A DNA stretch of 35,948 nt from Deltaproteobacteria bacterium (GCA_020056965.1 JAGVGT010000050.1:1-35948); one strand, 5' to 3'. Positions 16,833-28,800 are shown, counted from the stretch's first letter. A program made the numbers and translations. The notes: generated by a model from the letters alone, not told the origin.

Positions 16833-18698
16833 TCAGTTCACGGTGACCTGGAATCGAAAGGCCCACGTCCCGCCGGAACCAATGATCAGGTTAGTGCCGT
16901 CGGGAACGATCACGGCATTGCTGCCCGTATTGAATTCAGCCCCATCGCCGTCCATCGCATCGGTCCGGGCCGACAGGCTGGCGGAGGATGAGCCGCTCAG
17001 GATCGAGCCGGGCAGATAGGTGGTGTTGGTCGGGATGTGGTCGATCAGCACCAGGCTGGTCATATTGCCGTTGCCGGAGTTGCTGGCGGTCATCGTGTAA
17101 GTCAGGACCGAGCCGGGGAAAACCTGGCAGGGTGCGCCGGTGTTCGGATTGGTCGGCGTGCAGGTCGGACCGCTGCTGGGGGCCTGAACGGTGGTCAGCG
17201 CCTTGACGATGCTCAAGACCGGCGCCCGGACAGTGGTGGTGAAAATCAGCGAGTCGGTCACGGCCGGGGTCGTCGCCGAGGCGCCGCTGATGGTGAGCTG
17301 ATCAAGCGCGCCATTGGCAGAGCCAGGCGGGATGGTAGTCACGGCCAGGAGGGTAAGCGAGGCGGACTGCGCCAAAGCGCCGGTGTCTACCTTCCCGTCT
17401 CCGTCGGTATCAGTCAGCAGATAGTCACCGTCGTTGCCGGGGATACCATCGCCGTTCATGTCGGCCCAGAGCAGCCAGGCCCAGGCGGCGGTTGAGGCGG
17501 CGGTGAGCTCTATCTTGTCAGGGGAGTTGCTGTTGTTGACAGCGTTGAACGGGTAGACGATCTGATCGCCGGGATCCCCGGTCTTGGGGCCGGTGGTGGT
17601 GTTCAAGTCGATCATCGAGAGGGTGGCAATCAGGATGGTGTCGCCGTTGCTCTGCACATTGATCAGACTGGTCCCCGAGGTGTAGGAAAACGTGGCCTGA
17701 TTGGTCACCGCCGTGCCCGACGGAACCCCGGCGTTGACGGTGGCCTGGAACTGAAAGGCCCCGGTCTGGCCGGCGGGCAGATCCAAGGAGAAGCCGTTAT
17801 CGGGGGCCATGATCGATTTGCTGGCTGCATCGTATTTGGCCCCGTCGCCATCGGCCGCATCGGTCATATCGACCCAGCCGACGCCGGGGAAATTGAACTT
17901 GAGGGTGCCGGGGACATAGGTGAGCTGGGCGGGCACGATATCCGTAAAGTTAAAGTCCACGGCGGTGGCGCTCCCGCTGTTGGTGACCGTGGTCGTGTAG
18001 GTGACCAGGTCGCCCGGTTGCAGGTAGGTGGGGTTGCCGGCGGGGGTGTGGGTCTTGACCGCTGCGACGACGGCCGCCAGCACGGTGGTGGTGTAGGTTC
18101 CCGTCGCCGTCTTGGTGTTGTCGAAGTCGGACATGGTCGTGATGGTGACCACACTGCTGGTGCCGTTGGGCGCGACCCCCACGGCCGGGACAGTGACCTC
18201 CATGATCACAACGTAGTGGTCATCCGGATTGATCAGGACCGGCGTCCCCGCCCCATTGACCGTCTTGTAGGTCTTGGAGCCTGGCGCGGTCTCGGTGAGC
18301 AGGACGTCGCCCGCGTTATAGACGTGGTCGTTATTGAGGTCGTAGAACATCCGGACCAGGGTCGGCGTCCAGTCGGACGAGGTCGCATAGGTGAAGGTCT
18401 GGGTGTCGGTGCCGTTGCCGGTGTTGAACAGTTGGACCAGATAATTGATGACCTGGCCGTTGGTGGCCGCCGAGGTGACGGTCGGCGGGACGATACTGAC
18501 GCCGGCCACCTGGCTCACAGTGGTGGTCACCGTGTTGGAGTAGACCCGGCTTTTGGGGTTGCCGTTGGCGTCGTTGTAATCGCCGTAAGCCTGGTTGGAA
18601 ATTGCCGTCCCCGCCAGGGTTCCCGCCGCCCTCGCCGGCGGGGTCGCCACAAGCGCCAGCAGCAGCATAGCCGCCAAGACTGATAATTGTTTACGCAT
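16833..18698 (-). CDS. Secreted DUF11 protein with Ca-binding-type loops (621 aa), cassette B
   Basis: An exported protein: signal peptide ~1-24 (ending ARA), then the mature N-terminal strand GTLAGTAISNQAYGDY (26-41). A complete DUF11 domain (~213-340) ends FQFQATVN then GVPSGTAVTNQATFSY. The C-terminal DUF11 (~495-621, K499) stops exactly at FRFQVTVN. Loops rich in Asp, D120-D131, DMNGDGIPGNDGD (413-425) and DTDGDGKVD (430-438), look like calcium-binding sites. It therefore carries both a donor-like N-terminal strand and an incomplete C-terminal domain and is a good candidate for a polymerising subunit. ATG 18698 has the strong ribosome site AAGGAGGT. It lies 36 bases before the giant barrel gene and 23 bases after the 186-aa gene, clearly one operon. 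Confidence 0.85.
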   Translation of the reverse strand: MRKQLSVLAAMLLLALVATPPARAAGTLAGTAISNQAYGDYNDANGNPKSRVYSNTVTTTVSQVAGVSIVPPTVTSAATNGQVINYLVQLFNTGNGTDTQTFTYATSSDWTPTLVRMFYDLNNDHVYNAGDVLLTETAPGSKTYKTVNGAGTPVLINPDDHYVVIMEVTVPAVGVAPNGTSSVVTITTMSDFDNTKTATGTYTTTVLAAVVAAVKTHTPAGNPTYLQPGDLVTYTTTVTNSGSATAVDFNFTDIVPAQLTYVPGTLKFNFPGVGWVDMTDAADGDGAKYDAASKSIMAPDNGFSLDLPAGQTGAFQFQATVNAGVPSGTAVTNQATFSYTSGTSLINVQSNGDTILIATLSMIDLNTTTGPKTGDPGDQIVYPFNAVNNSNSPDKIELTAASTAAWAWLLWADMNGDGIPGNDGDYLLTDTDGDGKVDTGALAQSASLTLLAVTTIPPGSANGALDQLTISGASATTPAVTDSLIFTTTVRAPVLSIVKALTTVQAPSSGPTCTPTNPNTGAPCQVFPGSVLTYTMTASNSGNGNMTSLVLIDHIPTNTTYLPGSILSGSSSASLSARTDAMDGDGAEFNTGSNAVIVPDGTNLIIGSGGTWAFRFQVTVN

Positions 18699-18721
18699 GG
18701 TTTACCTCCTTCAAACGTTGG

Positions 18722-19282
18722 TTATTTTACCGTCACTTTGAACTGAACCTGGCCGGATTGCCCGGGCGGAATCGGTTTCTTGATCACCCAGCGAATGTGG
18801 GTATATTGCTCCGGCGCGGCGGCTTTGCTCTCCTGCGTCCCGTCGGGTTTTTTTATTTGGACCATGACCGGCGGGTTGTGCCAGCTGCGGCCGCCGTCGA
18901 TGCTGCAGGTGATCTCCGTTTCCTGCCCTTCGGCGCTGTTCGGCAGATAGACGACCCCCGCCGGCAGGGGATCGACGATCGCCGCATCCTTGGCGGCGTT
19001 GGTGCCGGCGTTCTGGTAGTTGATCGTGTAGACCAGGATGTCTCCGGGCGCGGTCTTGTCCACGGGAATCCTCTCCGTGACCCATTTGCCGCCGCGCTGG
19101 GCCTTTACCTCCTTTTCAACCTGGCTGTTCAGGGTCAGGCGCGGCTCCTGCTGGGCCCCGGCCAGCGCGGCCGAGAGACAAAAAACTCCGGCCAGCAAAA
19201 AGCCGGCAACCCAGCTTCGCCAATCCCGGCCTTCACCCATTCCTGTCATTCTCCTTTCCTTTCGCAGCGATCCGCCAAGCAT
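18722..19282 (-). CDS. Small secreted single-DUF11 protein (186 aa), cassette B
   Basis: One DUF11 domain follows a signal peptide (hydrophobic core WVAGFLLAGVFCLSAALAGA). It reads RLTLNSQVEKEVK, then APGDILVYTINYQNAGTNAAKD, IVDPLPAGVVYLPNSAEG, TCSIDGGRSW and HIRWVIKKPIPPGQSGQVQ, ending FKVTVK at the stop. It parallels the 164-aa protein of cassette A in size, order and the NxAEG...DGG/DHG...YTHIRW pattern. The first-strand lysine common to the other DUF11 domains here is N in this protein. No GTxIxN segment is present, so it is acceptor-only. Starts at 19282 (GGAGG seven to eight bases before) and 19240 (AAGGAGA before) are both possible; the latter gives a more usual signal peptide. Confidence 0.8.
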   Translation of the reverse strand: MLGGSLRKERRMTGMGEGRDWRSWVAGFLLAGVFCLSAALAGAQQEPRLTLNSQVEKEVKAQRGGKWVTERIPVDKTAPGDILVYTINYQNAGTNAAKDAAIVDPLPAGVVYLPNSAEGQETEITCSIDGGRSWHNPPVMVQIKKPDGTQESKAAAPEQYTHIRWVIKKPIPPGQSGQVQFKVTVK

Positions 19283-19348
19283 CCTTTTGACCTCCTTTCC
19301 TTGAACCCTTTATCTGGTGTGGTGTTGATCTTTCCCCAACTGGAACCC

Positions 19349-19531
19349 TTATTGAATCACGATCTTGAAATAGACCTTCCCTTCGTCCGAGCCGGAACCG
19401 GCGCTGCCGTCGTCCGCCGCCACACTGGGAATCACGAAGGTCACACGGCTGCCGTTCAGCTGGCCGGCAAACGATGGGGGGGAACCGAGCAGAAGCGTGA
19501 ATAAAAGGGTAAGCCAGAATAGTTGACGCAT
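19349..19531 (-). CDS. 60-aa signal peptide fused to a DUF11 C-terminal tail (deletion remnant or mini-subunit)
   Basis: The short protein is a clean signal peptide (MRQLFWLTLLFTLLLGSPPSFA) joined in frame to about 38 residues matching the end of the 578-aa protein. VTFVIPSVAADDGSAGSGSD and EGKVYFKIVIQ here parallel IFTFGPVAADDSVSGSGPDE and GKVYLRLSIN there. The first part of the DUF11 domain is missing, so it is probably the product of an internal in-frame deletion in a longer gene. The start has a G-rich ribosome site (GGGGAGGGGG) about ten bases upstream. It heads cassette B, 66 bases before the 186-aa gene. The intact signal and stop leave open a small functional peptide. Confidence 0.6.
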   Translation of the reverse strand: MRQLFWLTLLFTLLLGSPPSFAGQLNGSRVTFVIPSVAADDGSAGSGSDEGKVYFKIVIQ

Positions 19532-19742
19532 ACGGCCAAGCCCCCTCCCCTAAAAAACCGTGAATTTCTTCTAAAAATCAGGATAGGTGAACAGATTCTC
19601 GCAATACAAGATAATTACCGGAGTACAGGCTGTTTGGTCCGAGATTGGATCGAAAATTTGCTGAGAAGTGAATAAAGGACCGGGAAAGGTGTTAAGTTTT
19701 CTGCCTCGCCTGAAGCCATCCTGAGGAAAGACGGAGAAGCAA

Positions 19743-19773
19743 CAAAAAACCCGGCCGGTGGGGACCGGCCGGG
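19743..19773 (-). terminator. Terminator of the HAF-repeat lipoprotein gene
   Basis: A perfect ten-base stem (CCCGGCCGGT 19750-19759, ACCGGCCGGG 19764-19773) with a four-base loop is followed on the minus strand by six T residues (A at 19744-19749). It separates the lipoprotein from cassette B. The remaining bases to 19531 must hold the cassette B promoter; I see no convincing one. Confidence 0.85.
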
Positions 19774-19805
19774 GCGGGGATGAGCGACGCTTCCGCCTGG
19801 TTTGG

Positions 19806-20855
19806 CTACTTCTTAGGGGTAGCCATGAAGGCGCGGATGGCGCCGTTGTCGGTGGCCAGCCAACCGACAATCTGACCGTTAATGTTGAGGTCGGTGGCAA
19901 CGGCGTAGTTGCTGCCGAAATTTTCCAGATCGGTAACCTGACCGTTTTGATAGAGGAAAGTGTTTTCGCCGGCCTGGGTCGAAGCCTTGAGCAGAATCAA
20001 GCCCTGGTTGTTGATGGCGATGGCCGAGCTGAAGCTGCCGACCAGCGGCGCCAGGTCGGTCAGCACCCCACGCTCCCAGATAAAGGCATGGTATTCCCCG
20101 GCAGCCGTCTGCGCCCAGCCCACCACCTGGCCGGCATCATTGACGTCCTGGCCCTGGGTGCAGGGGCCGCCGAGGTTGCCAAGATCAGTCAGCACGCCGT
20201 TCTGCCAGAGCAGGGTCCGGAAACCGGCGGCGGTAATCTCTTTCACCAGGATTTGACCAACATTGTTCATGGCCACGGCATAGGCGTTTAATTCGCCGCT
20301 GACGATTTGCAGGTTGCCTTTATCCTCCACAAAGGCCTGGTCGGTTAGACCAGTTAGACGGCCCGCAGCCTGCCCAGCTTCATTGATAGCCAGGGCTTTA
20401 CTGGCCCCCCCGGTATTCAGCAAGTAGCTGCGGCCGTCTAGATCGTAGCGAAAAGCTTCCGGTTGGCCGGTGGCCTCGCGCCAGCCGACCACCTGTCCTT
20501 TATTATTGATGGCGCTAGCCTGTCCCGATTGCATGATGCCGCGCATGGTTCCATCCTGCCAGATAAAGGCATTGGGATTGTTGTTCTGGTCGAGGTAATT
20601 CCCGGCCACCTGGGCCTGATCATTGATGGCGACCGCGTAACTTTCGCCGCCCAGAGTGCCAAGCAAAGTGATGGTGTATGGGAAATCAGCCTGAACAGCG
20701 GCGGCGGGGGCAGGGGGGGCAACTTCCGCGACCTGAGTGGGGCTTGCGGCCGGTTGCGCAGGGGCCTCGGCAGCGCCACCACCACCGCCACCGCCACAAC
20801 CACTTAACAGTACCGCCAGGACCATTGTCGAAGTGAGCAGAGTGATGGATTTCAT
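19806..20855 (-). CDS. HAF-repeat lipoprotein
   Basis: The 349-residue protein has a lipoprotein signal peptide with lipobox LLSGC near residue 20, followed by a Gly run and an Ala/Pro-rich linker. About seven imperfect HAF-type repeats follow, patterns of INxxGQVVGW and HAFIW. Examples are AINDQAQVAGNYLDQNN, INNKGQVVGWREATG, VNDAGQVVGWAQTAAGEY and DLNINGQIVGW. HAF-repeat proteins are extracellular and of unknown function, probably beta-propeller-like. ATG 20855 follows AAGGAG and gives a normal lipoprotein signal; the frame runs on to 20909 but that extension is not signal-like. It is monocistronic, with its own promoter and terminator, and lies between the two DUF11 cassettes. Confidence 0.85.
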   Translation of the reverse strand: MKSITLLTSTMVLAVLLSGCGGGGGGGAAEAPAQPAASPTQVAEVAPPAPAAAVQADFPYTITLLGTLGGESYAVAINDQAQVAGNYLDQNNNPNAFIWQDGTMRGIMQSGQASAINNKGQVVGWREATGQPEAFRYDLDGRSYLLNTGGASKALAINEAGQAAGRLTGLTDQAFVEDKGNLQIVSGELNAYAVAMNNVGQILVKEITAAGFRTLLWQNGVLTDLGNLGGPCTQGQDVNDAGQVVGWAQTAAGEYHAFIWERGVLTDLAPLVGSFSSAIAINNQGLILLKASTQAGENTFLYQNGQVTDLENFGSNYAVATDLNINGQIVGWLATDNGAIRAFMATPKK

Positions 20856-20969
20856 GGTTTTTCTCCTTTGTAAAACTGACCGGTTAAGGATTCCGGTTGC
20901 TGTTACCAAGGAGTATTGCCAGGATCATGCCATCAAATTAACCATATAGAATTGTTGACAAAATTAGCA

Positions 20970-21000
20970 TTTATAAGGTTTCGGACCAAAGCCATGTCAA
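20970..21000 (-). promoter_or_regulatory. Promoter for the HAF-repeat lipoprotein gene
   Basis: On the minus strand TTGACA (20995-21000) is followed after 18-19 bases by TTATAA/TATAAA (20970-20976). The mRNA leader would be about 110 bases. This is a long-spacer but otherwise good sigma-70-type site. Confidence 0.5.
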
Positions 21001-21188
21001 GGTTTTGACTCGCCGCGGTTCGAATCCAGCAGCGTTTTCTTTGCTAGTTAACTGGGCGGTCGGCCCCCAAAGACCAACAACTACGGGCAGATAGCCGGCG
21101 TGGCAAGGTTGCCGACCGGGTCTGGTGATCGACAAGCCGGCAGATGACGGTGTTGGGTTTTTGACAGCGGCTGGGGTGGGCTGGCGAC
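21001..21188. other. Gap between regulator and lipoprotein genes; nothing recognised
   Basis: Together with the promoter above, this makes a 333-base gene-free stretch between 20855 and 21189. I see no gene, riboswitch or clear terminator. GGTTCGAATCC at 21019-21029 looks like a tRNA T-loop, but the flanking bases do not pair. Confidence 0.5.
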
Positions 21189-22595
<1,407 letters not shown>

Positions 22596-22646
22596 CAGCG
22601 GTAGTACTTCCTCGGGCTAGGTTAAAAAGTCTGTTCATTCTTGGTC

Positions 22647-22676
22647 ATTATTGCATGCCAGGTGGGGCGCGGTCAA
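22647..22676 (-). promoter_or_regulatory. Candidate promoter for the sigma-54 activator gene
   Basis: On the minus strand TTGACC (22671-22676), an 18-base spacer and AATAAT (22647-22652) lie about 50 bases before the start codon at 22595. Confidence 0.45.
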
Positions 22677-22760
22677 CCAGTGATCGAGTAGGGCAAAGGC
22701 GAAGGAGAGCTGGTTTGCATAGCCTAAAAACGGCAGTTGTTGATGAAAGATTTCGTTTAG

Positions 22761-22834
22761 ATCCCCTCATCCCTAGCCTTCTCCCTGTGGGAGAAGGAGG
22801 AAATCCCTCTCCCACAGGGAGAGGGCTAGGGGAT
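22761..22834. repeat. Long imperfect palindrome (REP/MITE-like) after the 2021-aa gene
   Basis: Two arms, ATCCCCT...CCCTAGCC and GGCTAGGGGAT, enclose a pair of nested hairpins built on TCTCCCTGTGGGAGA and CTCTCCCACAGGGAGAG. The whole folds into a long double hairpin. Repeats of this CCCTAGCC/TCTCCC kind occur in many copies between genes in GC-rich proteobacteria. Its position 58 bases after the stop of the giant barrel gene suggests it also ends or stabilises the cassette A transcript. Confidence 0.75.
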
Positions 22835-22891
22835 TTATCAGTAGCCTCAAGCAACAAGTGGCAAATTAGGCATGCTAACTGCTTTTTTAGG

Positions 22892-25800
22892 CTAAATGGC
22901 CTGGAGGGCTTCGCGCACGCTGGCCTGGTCAAACTTGAAGCGGAACTTAATGAAGGGCCCCTGGGCGGTGAAGTCAGCGGCCGAGAAGTCCCGGTCGGTA
23001 AAGCCGACCACGTTGTAGCCGACACTGATCCAGCCATTCTTTACCAGGTTGTAGCCGACCGAGGCGCCGCTGCCATATTGCAGCTGTTTGGCCGCCCATG
23101 AATGGAGGACTTTCCCGGTCAGGCCGACATCCCATTTCCGGGTGAGATCGTAGCGGCCTTCCAGCCCGACCAGGTCGGTATAGCCGCTGTAGTCACAGTC
23201 ATCGATGGTTTCATTGACGTACTTGGCGCCATATTGCAGAGAAACCTGGGTTCTTTGGTCCATCTTCCAGTTGACGTTGAGATTGTTGATCAGCCGCCAG
23301 TTGTTATAAGCCAGGGCACCACCATTCTGGCGATCAAAGAGATAGTCGAGACGATCCAGGATGATCCAGGCGGTCTCTTGGGGCCGGTAAGCCAGGCTCA
23401 AACGCAGATCGCCGCTGGTGGCCCGATTCCCGGTCACGGCGGAGGTTTTGAAAATTTGGGCGGCGGCGCCTAAACCGAGCCCTGCTTTGACCTCGCCGTA
23501 GAGACCGGTAAAGAGGCCGAATTTATCTTCGCTATCAGAGGTCCGCCCCTCGAGCCGCCCGCTCCAGGACCACTTTTCTTCTTTAAACCCGGCCCCGGCC
23601 GAGACAGCTGTAAAATCCGAGTTACCCGAAACCGCCGGGACATTGGCGTTGATCGGCGTATTGCCGGGGTCCTTGATGGTGGCGCTCCGGTCGAGGCCGG
23701 CGTCAACACTCCATTTATTCGAGATCTGCCAGGTCTGCTTGAGACCGCTCACCGAGAAGACGCGGGTGCCGTTTTCGGTCGCCCGCTGCTCCAGGGCAGA
23801 ACTCAGCTGGCCGCCGCTCCACAGCGAAGAGCGCAGCCCGAGCCGGGTCATTTCGGTATTTTCCCGCTCCCCTTGGGCAAATTCCTCGGCGATAAAGACC
23901 GTCGCCTTTTCCGTCAACTTGTAATCGGCGCCGATCAGGGTCCGGGTCGGGAAGTCGCCGTTGCCGTTGCTGCCCAGTAGAGACTGATCGTGCTCGGCCC
24001 GCAGGACCAGTTTGTCCCCGAACAGGTTGTAGTTGACGCCGGCGATCAATTGATCCGAGGTATTGGTCTCGCCATTGCCGAGGTTATCCTGGGCGTGGCG
24101 CAGGCCACCGTGCAGCGCATAGCCCTGTTTGCTGAGATTGGCCTGCAGTTCGGCCATATCCCTGACCGCGTCGGTAGCCAGATTGTATTGGCGGAAGGCC
24201 GAGGTTTGCACGGTCAACTGCTCGGTCCAGCGATAGCTGCCATCCAGGCCGATCTTCCGGGTGCCGGTTTCACTCCCCATTTGCTGACCCAACCCGAACT
24301 CGCCATCCTGTTCGCGCAGATAGACTTTCCCAGTCACACTCTTGGTCTGCTGAGCAATCTCGGCCAGATAGGCCGTTCCCCTGGCGCCGGCCCCCTTGAA
24401 CTCGGTATCGGTGGTGGCCAGTTCCGCTTTGATCGTCGTATTATCATTGAGCTTGATGGTGGTGTCGAGGCCGTAAAGATTCCCTTCGCCCCCAACCCGG
24501 CCTTCGTGGACATGGGTGGTGCCGACTTCGACCCGTTTATCCATGAACCGCGCCGCACCGCGGCCGCCGTAGTTATAGGACATGTCGGCCCCATCGGCGG
24601 ACTCGTAATCAATGACGATGTAGAGCGGATTAAAGTTTTCGTCGCGACTGGCAATGGGGCTTTTGAAGAAGATCGTGCCGGCCTCGTAGTCGATATCGTA
24701 ATCGAGATGCCGATTCATGGTCTGGGTGGTGAGGATTACTTCACTCTTGAAACGGTCCCGGCTCTCAACCGTGATCGTCTCCGAATTGATCACGAGATTA
24801 CGGCGCGATAACCGATACAGTCCGGAGGTGCCGTCGCCGCGCAGTTCGTCTTTGACAAAGGCCTGATTGGTATCGCTGACGAAGAGGCTGTAGTCGAATT
24901 TCTCCCCGCGCATTTCCGATTTCAGGCCGTTGAAATTGCGGTTATAGCGGGACAGCTCGGTCACCGAGAGGCCGGTGTCGTAGTCCCCGAAGAGCGCATA
25001 GAACTGGTCGCGCTCGATCTTGAGATAAAGTTGGCGGGCGCTGGCGGCTTCGTACTGTTGGGCCGAGCCATCGCCGTACAAGGTGTAATACTTCTGCGGA
25101 TCGATGGTCCCGTAGAGGCTGCCGGCCTGGCGCATCCCGGCCTTAGCACTGTCATAGGCGATGGTCAGGAGCCACTTGCCCTTGATCATCCCCTTGGCAA
25201 AAAAGGCCAACCGGCCATCCTGGTAATATTCGTCTTCGCTCTGGGCGGCCTGGAGGTTCTCCATATTTCCGGACAGGGTATTGTAGCCGGCCGTACCCTC
25301 GCCAAAGCCGACCACGATCCACTCCCGTTCGCCGGCGGTCAGCCAGGTGCGGACCTCACTTTCACCGTTGCCCAGATTGAAGCGCAAGATCGCCTCGCCG
25401 GTGCGGGTGGTCGGCTGCAATTCGATCCGGGCGATGCCCTCTTCGCCGACCAGGTACTTCAAGCGGGCGCTCTTGGCCAGCAACAGGGGGTTCTCCTGCA
25501 ACTCCTGCGCCTGTTGCTGGGCGAGGTAAGGGGCATCGAGCTGGAACTCCCCAATCAGGCCTTCACGGGCCGGATGGCCATCCTTGTCGGTCAAACGAAT
25601 GGCCACCACTGACGGGGTCTTGCCGTCGGCGGTCAATCGGGAGAGGCTCGGGACCAGCTCGACTTTAACCGGGGCGGTCGAATAGTGGAGGGTGCGGGTT
25701 ATGCGGCTCTCTTCCATGCCCTCGGGCGAGCTTTCAATCGCCTCAAAGATGTTGTCGCCGTCGCTCAGATGCACACCGGTCCAGAGACTGACCACCAGTT

Positions 25801-28800
25801 GGTTGTCGCCCCGCTTGCGCACGCCGTCCAGATAGAGGGGATCGACCGCCACCCCGTTGAGCAACAGCTGGAGTTTCTTGCGCGGGTCATGCTTGACACC
25901 AATCTTGGTGCTGGGGCTGGCCGGATAATAACCGGCAAAGGGCCAGACAAAAGCGAGGCCGGGTTGGGCCTTCGCCAGCCAGGGGTTGTCAAACTCGGGT
26001 AAGGTTCGGGCGGCCAGTCGTTCGTTTACGGCCTGTTCTTCGGCCGGAATTTCCACCACCTTTGCTATGGAAACCGCCACCGCCTTGACCCCACTGGCCT
26101 CTTTGATAATTTTCAGGTCCGGGTATTGCTCGATCTTTTCGGAGCTGATCTGCAACTCGACCCGGCGATTCAGGCCGCGACCCGCGGCAGTTTTGTTGCT
26201 GGCCACCGGTTCATCGGGGCCTTTGCCGGTAATGGTGATCTGCTCCGGCACCAGATGAAGTCCGGCCTGCAGATATGCGGCCACCGAGGTAGCGCGGGCC
26301 GTCGATAGCGCATAGTTGTCGGCCATGATATGCCGATTGCGCGGGGCAATCGGGGTCGAATTGGTATGGCCGGTGACCGAGATGTGCGTCACCACTTGAC
26401 CATGCAAATCGGCAATGATTCCGTCCAAAACCATTTGGTCATTGCCGTTGAGGGTAAAGCCTAACTCACCAAAGAGCGGGTGGAGGGTGATCTCCGGATT
26501 GATGCGCCGTTCCTCGCGGACGCTCCACTGCAGGATATTTTCGACCAGCGGGGTCCGCCGGTTCTTCTCGTCGCTGGTATTAAAGGTCAGCAGCGCCTTG
26601 GTCGGCAGCTCTCCGCCCTTGAGATTGGCCCCGATCTCGCCCTTGAAAGCGAGCTGGCCGGTCCAGCCCGGTTTGGCATCGCCCAGCCGGTAGGTGAGGG
26701 TGCCCTCCAGCTCTTCCGGGTCAGCCAGGGGGGCGCCATCGAGAACGCTGCTGCCCGGCTGATAAGTCACCCCTTCCGGCAGGACCACGATCAGCCGCGG
26801 ATTAGCGATGGCCACCTCGCCAACCGGCACGGTCACCATATAGCTGATCTCATCACCACCAGCTAAACCCTGGCCCAACCGGCTGGCCAGCTCAATCCCG
26901 ACCGAACCGGTAATTTTGGCCGGTGGCTCCGGTGACGGTGGGGGCGGTGGAGGCACCTGCGGTTTCGCTTTGGTATAAAAGTCGGCCCGCCACACCGTGC
27001 CCCCTTGCAGATCGACAAACTGGGAAAAGGGCGTTTGGGCAAACCGGCTGTTCTCTTCACAGCTGACCAGTTCGTAATCCTTCGGCACAGTCTCGAGATC
27101 CAGTTGCACGACATGGGTCCCAGGCTCGACTCCTTCAAAATGATACATGCCCTTGGGGTCGGTGACCACGTAGGTGCCGTCTTCCAGATACAGGCGCACC
27201 CCGGCCAACCCCTCAGCGTCAGCCTCTTCCCGCGGGCAGCCCCGGGGGTAGACCCGGCCGACCACGGTACTCTTGCTGCTGAAGAAATCCTCCGTGACCA
27301 GAACTTCAACCTTGGCCGTATTGGAGGGCAAAACCCCGCTCCCGGTCGCATAGGCGGTATTTTGGGCCTTTCCCAGGGGGGCGCCGGCCGCGACCTCAAG
27401 GACATAGGTGAGGCTGGCGCTTTTGGTGACGGCAACAGTGCCGACGGTAAAGAGCAGGGTGCGGCCGTCCGCCGAGATGACCGGGTCGGCCACGATCTGA
27501 CCGTCGAGCTTGGTTGAACCCGAGCGGTAACGGAACCCCCCCGGGAGACGGTCGCTGACCGCAATCCCACCGACCGCGATGGAGCCGGTATTTTCAACGG
27601 CCAGCCGGTACTGGAGGAAATCACCGATGGCCACGGTCGCCTTCGAGGCGGTCTTGGTGAGGCGCAGCCAGGAACGCAGGGGGTCGATGGGCAGATCGAT
27701 ATGGATGGCCGGACCCGGATTGATCATGAACTCTTCGCCCCGGGAACCGGGATTGGCCATGGCATAGGGGGCGCCGGGGAGGTTCTGGATATCGGCGGTG
27801 GCCACCGTTGACGGGGCCAGGTAGTTCGGCGGCGGCGTGACCTTGAGGAGGTAGCGGCCGGGCTGCAGATAAGGGAAACGATAAAAGCCGGGCGGGAAGC
27901 TATAGGCCCGGCCGCTGCTGTCGGTGGCCGTCCCGCCCGAAATCACCGCGGCCGGATAGAGGCTGATCCCGTCGTCACCATAAACCGTGGCGCCAAGGCC
28001 GGTGGCCACATCAAGCAGGGCCACGGTGGCGCCATTGACCGGCAAACCGGTCAAGGTATCGAAGACCACCCCGTAAGGATCGACCAGGGCGGCGGCGGCG
28101 GAACTGTCGGTGCCGTCGATGGCGTCGGTATAGGTTCCGCGGATTTCGGCATTCTGCTTGACCGCCAAAACCCCGTCCCCCGCAATGTTGCCGGCGGTGG
28201 CGCTCGACTGGATATAACCGGTGAAGATCCCGGTGTTGGGACCAGTCTCGGTGAGCTGCAAGATTTCTGATTCGCCGGTCCCCGGCAGCGAGATGGTGAC
28301 GATGACCGTTTCAACCCCGGCGGGATTCAGATTTTGATCGAGGTCGGTCAGGCGCAGGAAGAACGGCTCGTTTTCATGGTAGATCGTCGTTGCGACCAGC
28401 GGCAAGGGGACGGAGAGATCGATGGGGGTCGCCGCGCCGGGGCGAACCGGGGGCGACGTGGGTAGCCCGCCAGGCGAGGGATTGGTGGCCAGCGCCACCG
28501 GTACCAATTCCGCATTGGGGGCGAGGGGCGCATAGGAAAGAAATTCCAGCTTGGACGGGGTCCGAATGGTGGTCGAAACCGGATTGGAAACGCTGACCAG
28601 CGGCAAGGCGCCAACTTTATAAGCGGCCTGGGCGGTATTGTCGATGGACTCGGCTTGGGCCAAGGGCGCGCCCAACAGGATCCAGAGCAACAGGCAGAAC
28701 ACCGGCAACAACCCGGCCGGCAATGGCCGAGCAGCTTCAGCCCGTTCAGCCAAACCTTCACCAACGGAAGGGCTCGCGGAACGCTCCGAAAGAAGCCCCG

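Noticed and set aside
20870..20960. Possible sigma-54 promoter (TGGCAA...TTGG) before the lipoprotein gene
   Set aside because: The spacing between the GG and GC elements is off by one base and the GC is missing; sigma-54 sites do not tolerate this.
21001..21040. Possible tRNA T-arm GGTTCGAATCC
   Set aside because: The bases on each side do not form a T-stem beyond two pairs and no acceptor or anticodon arm is found nearby.
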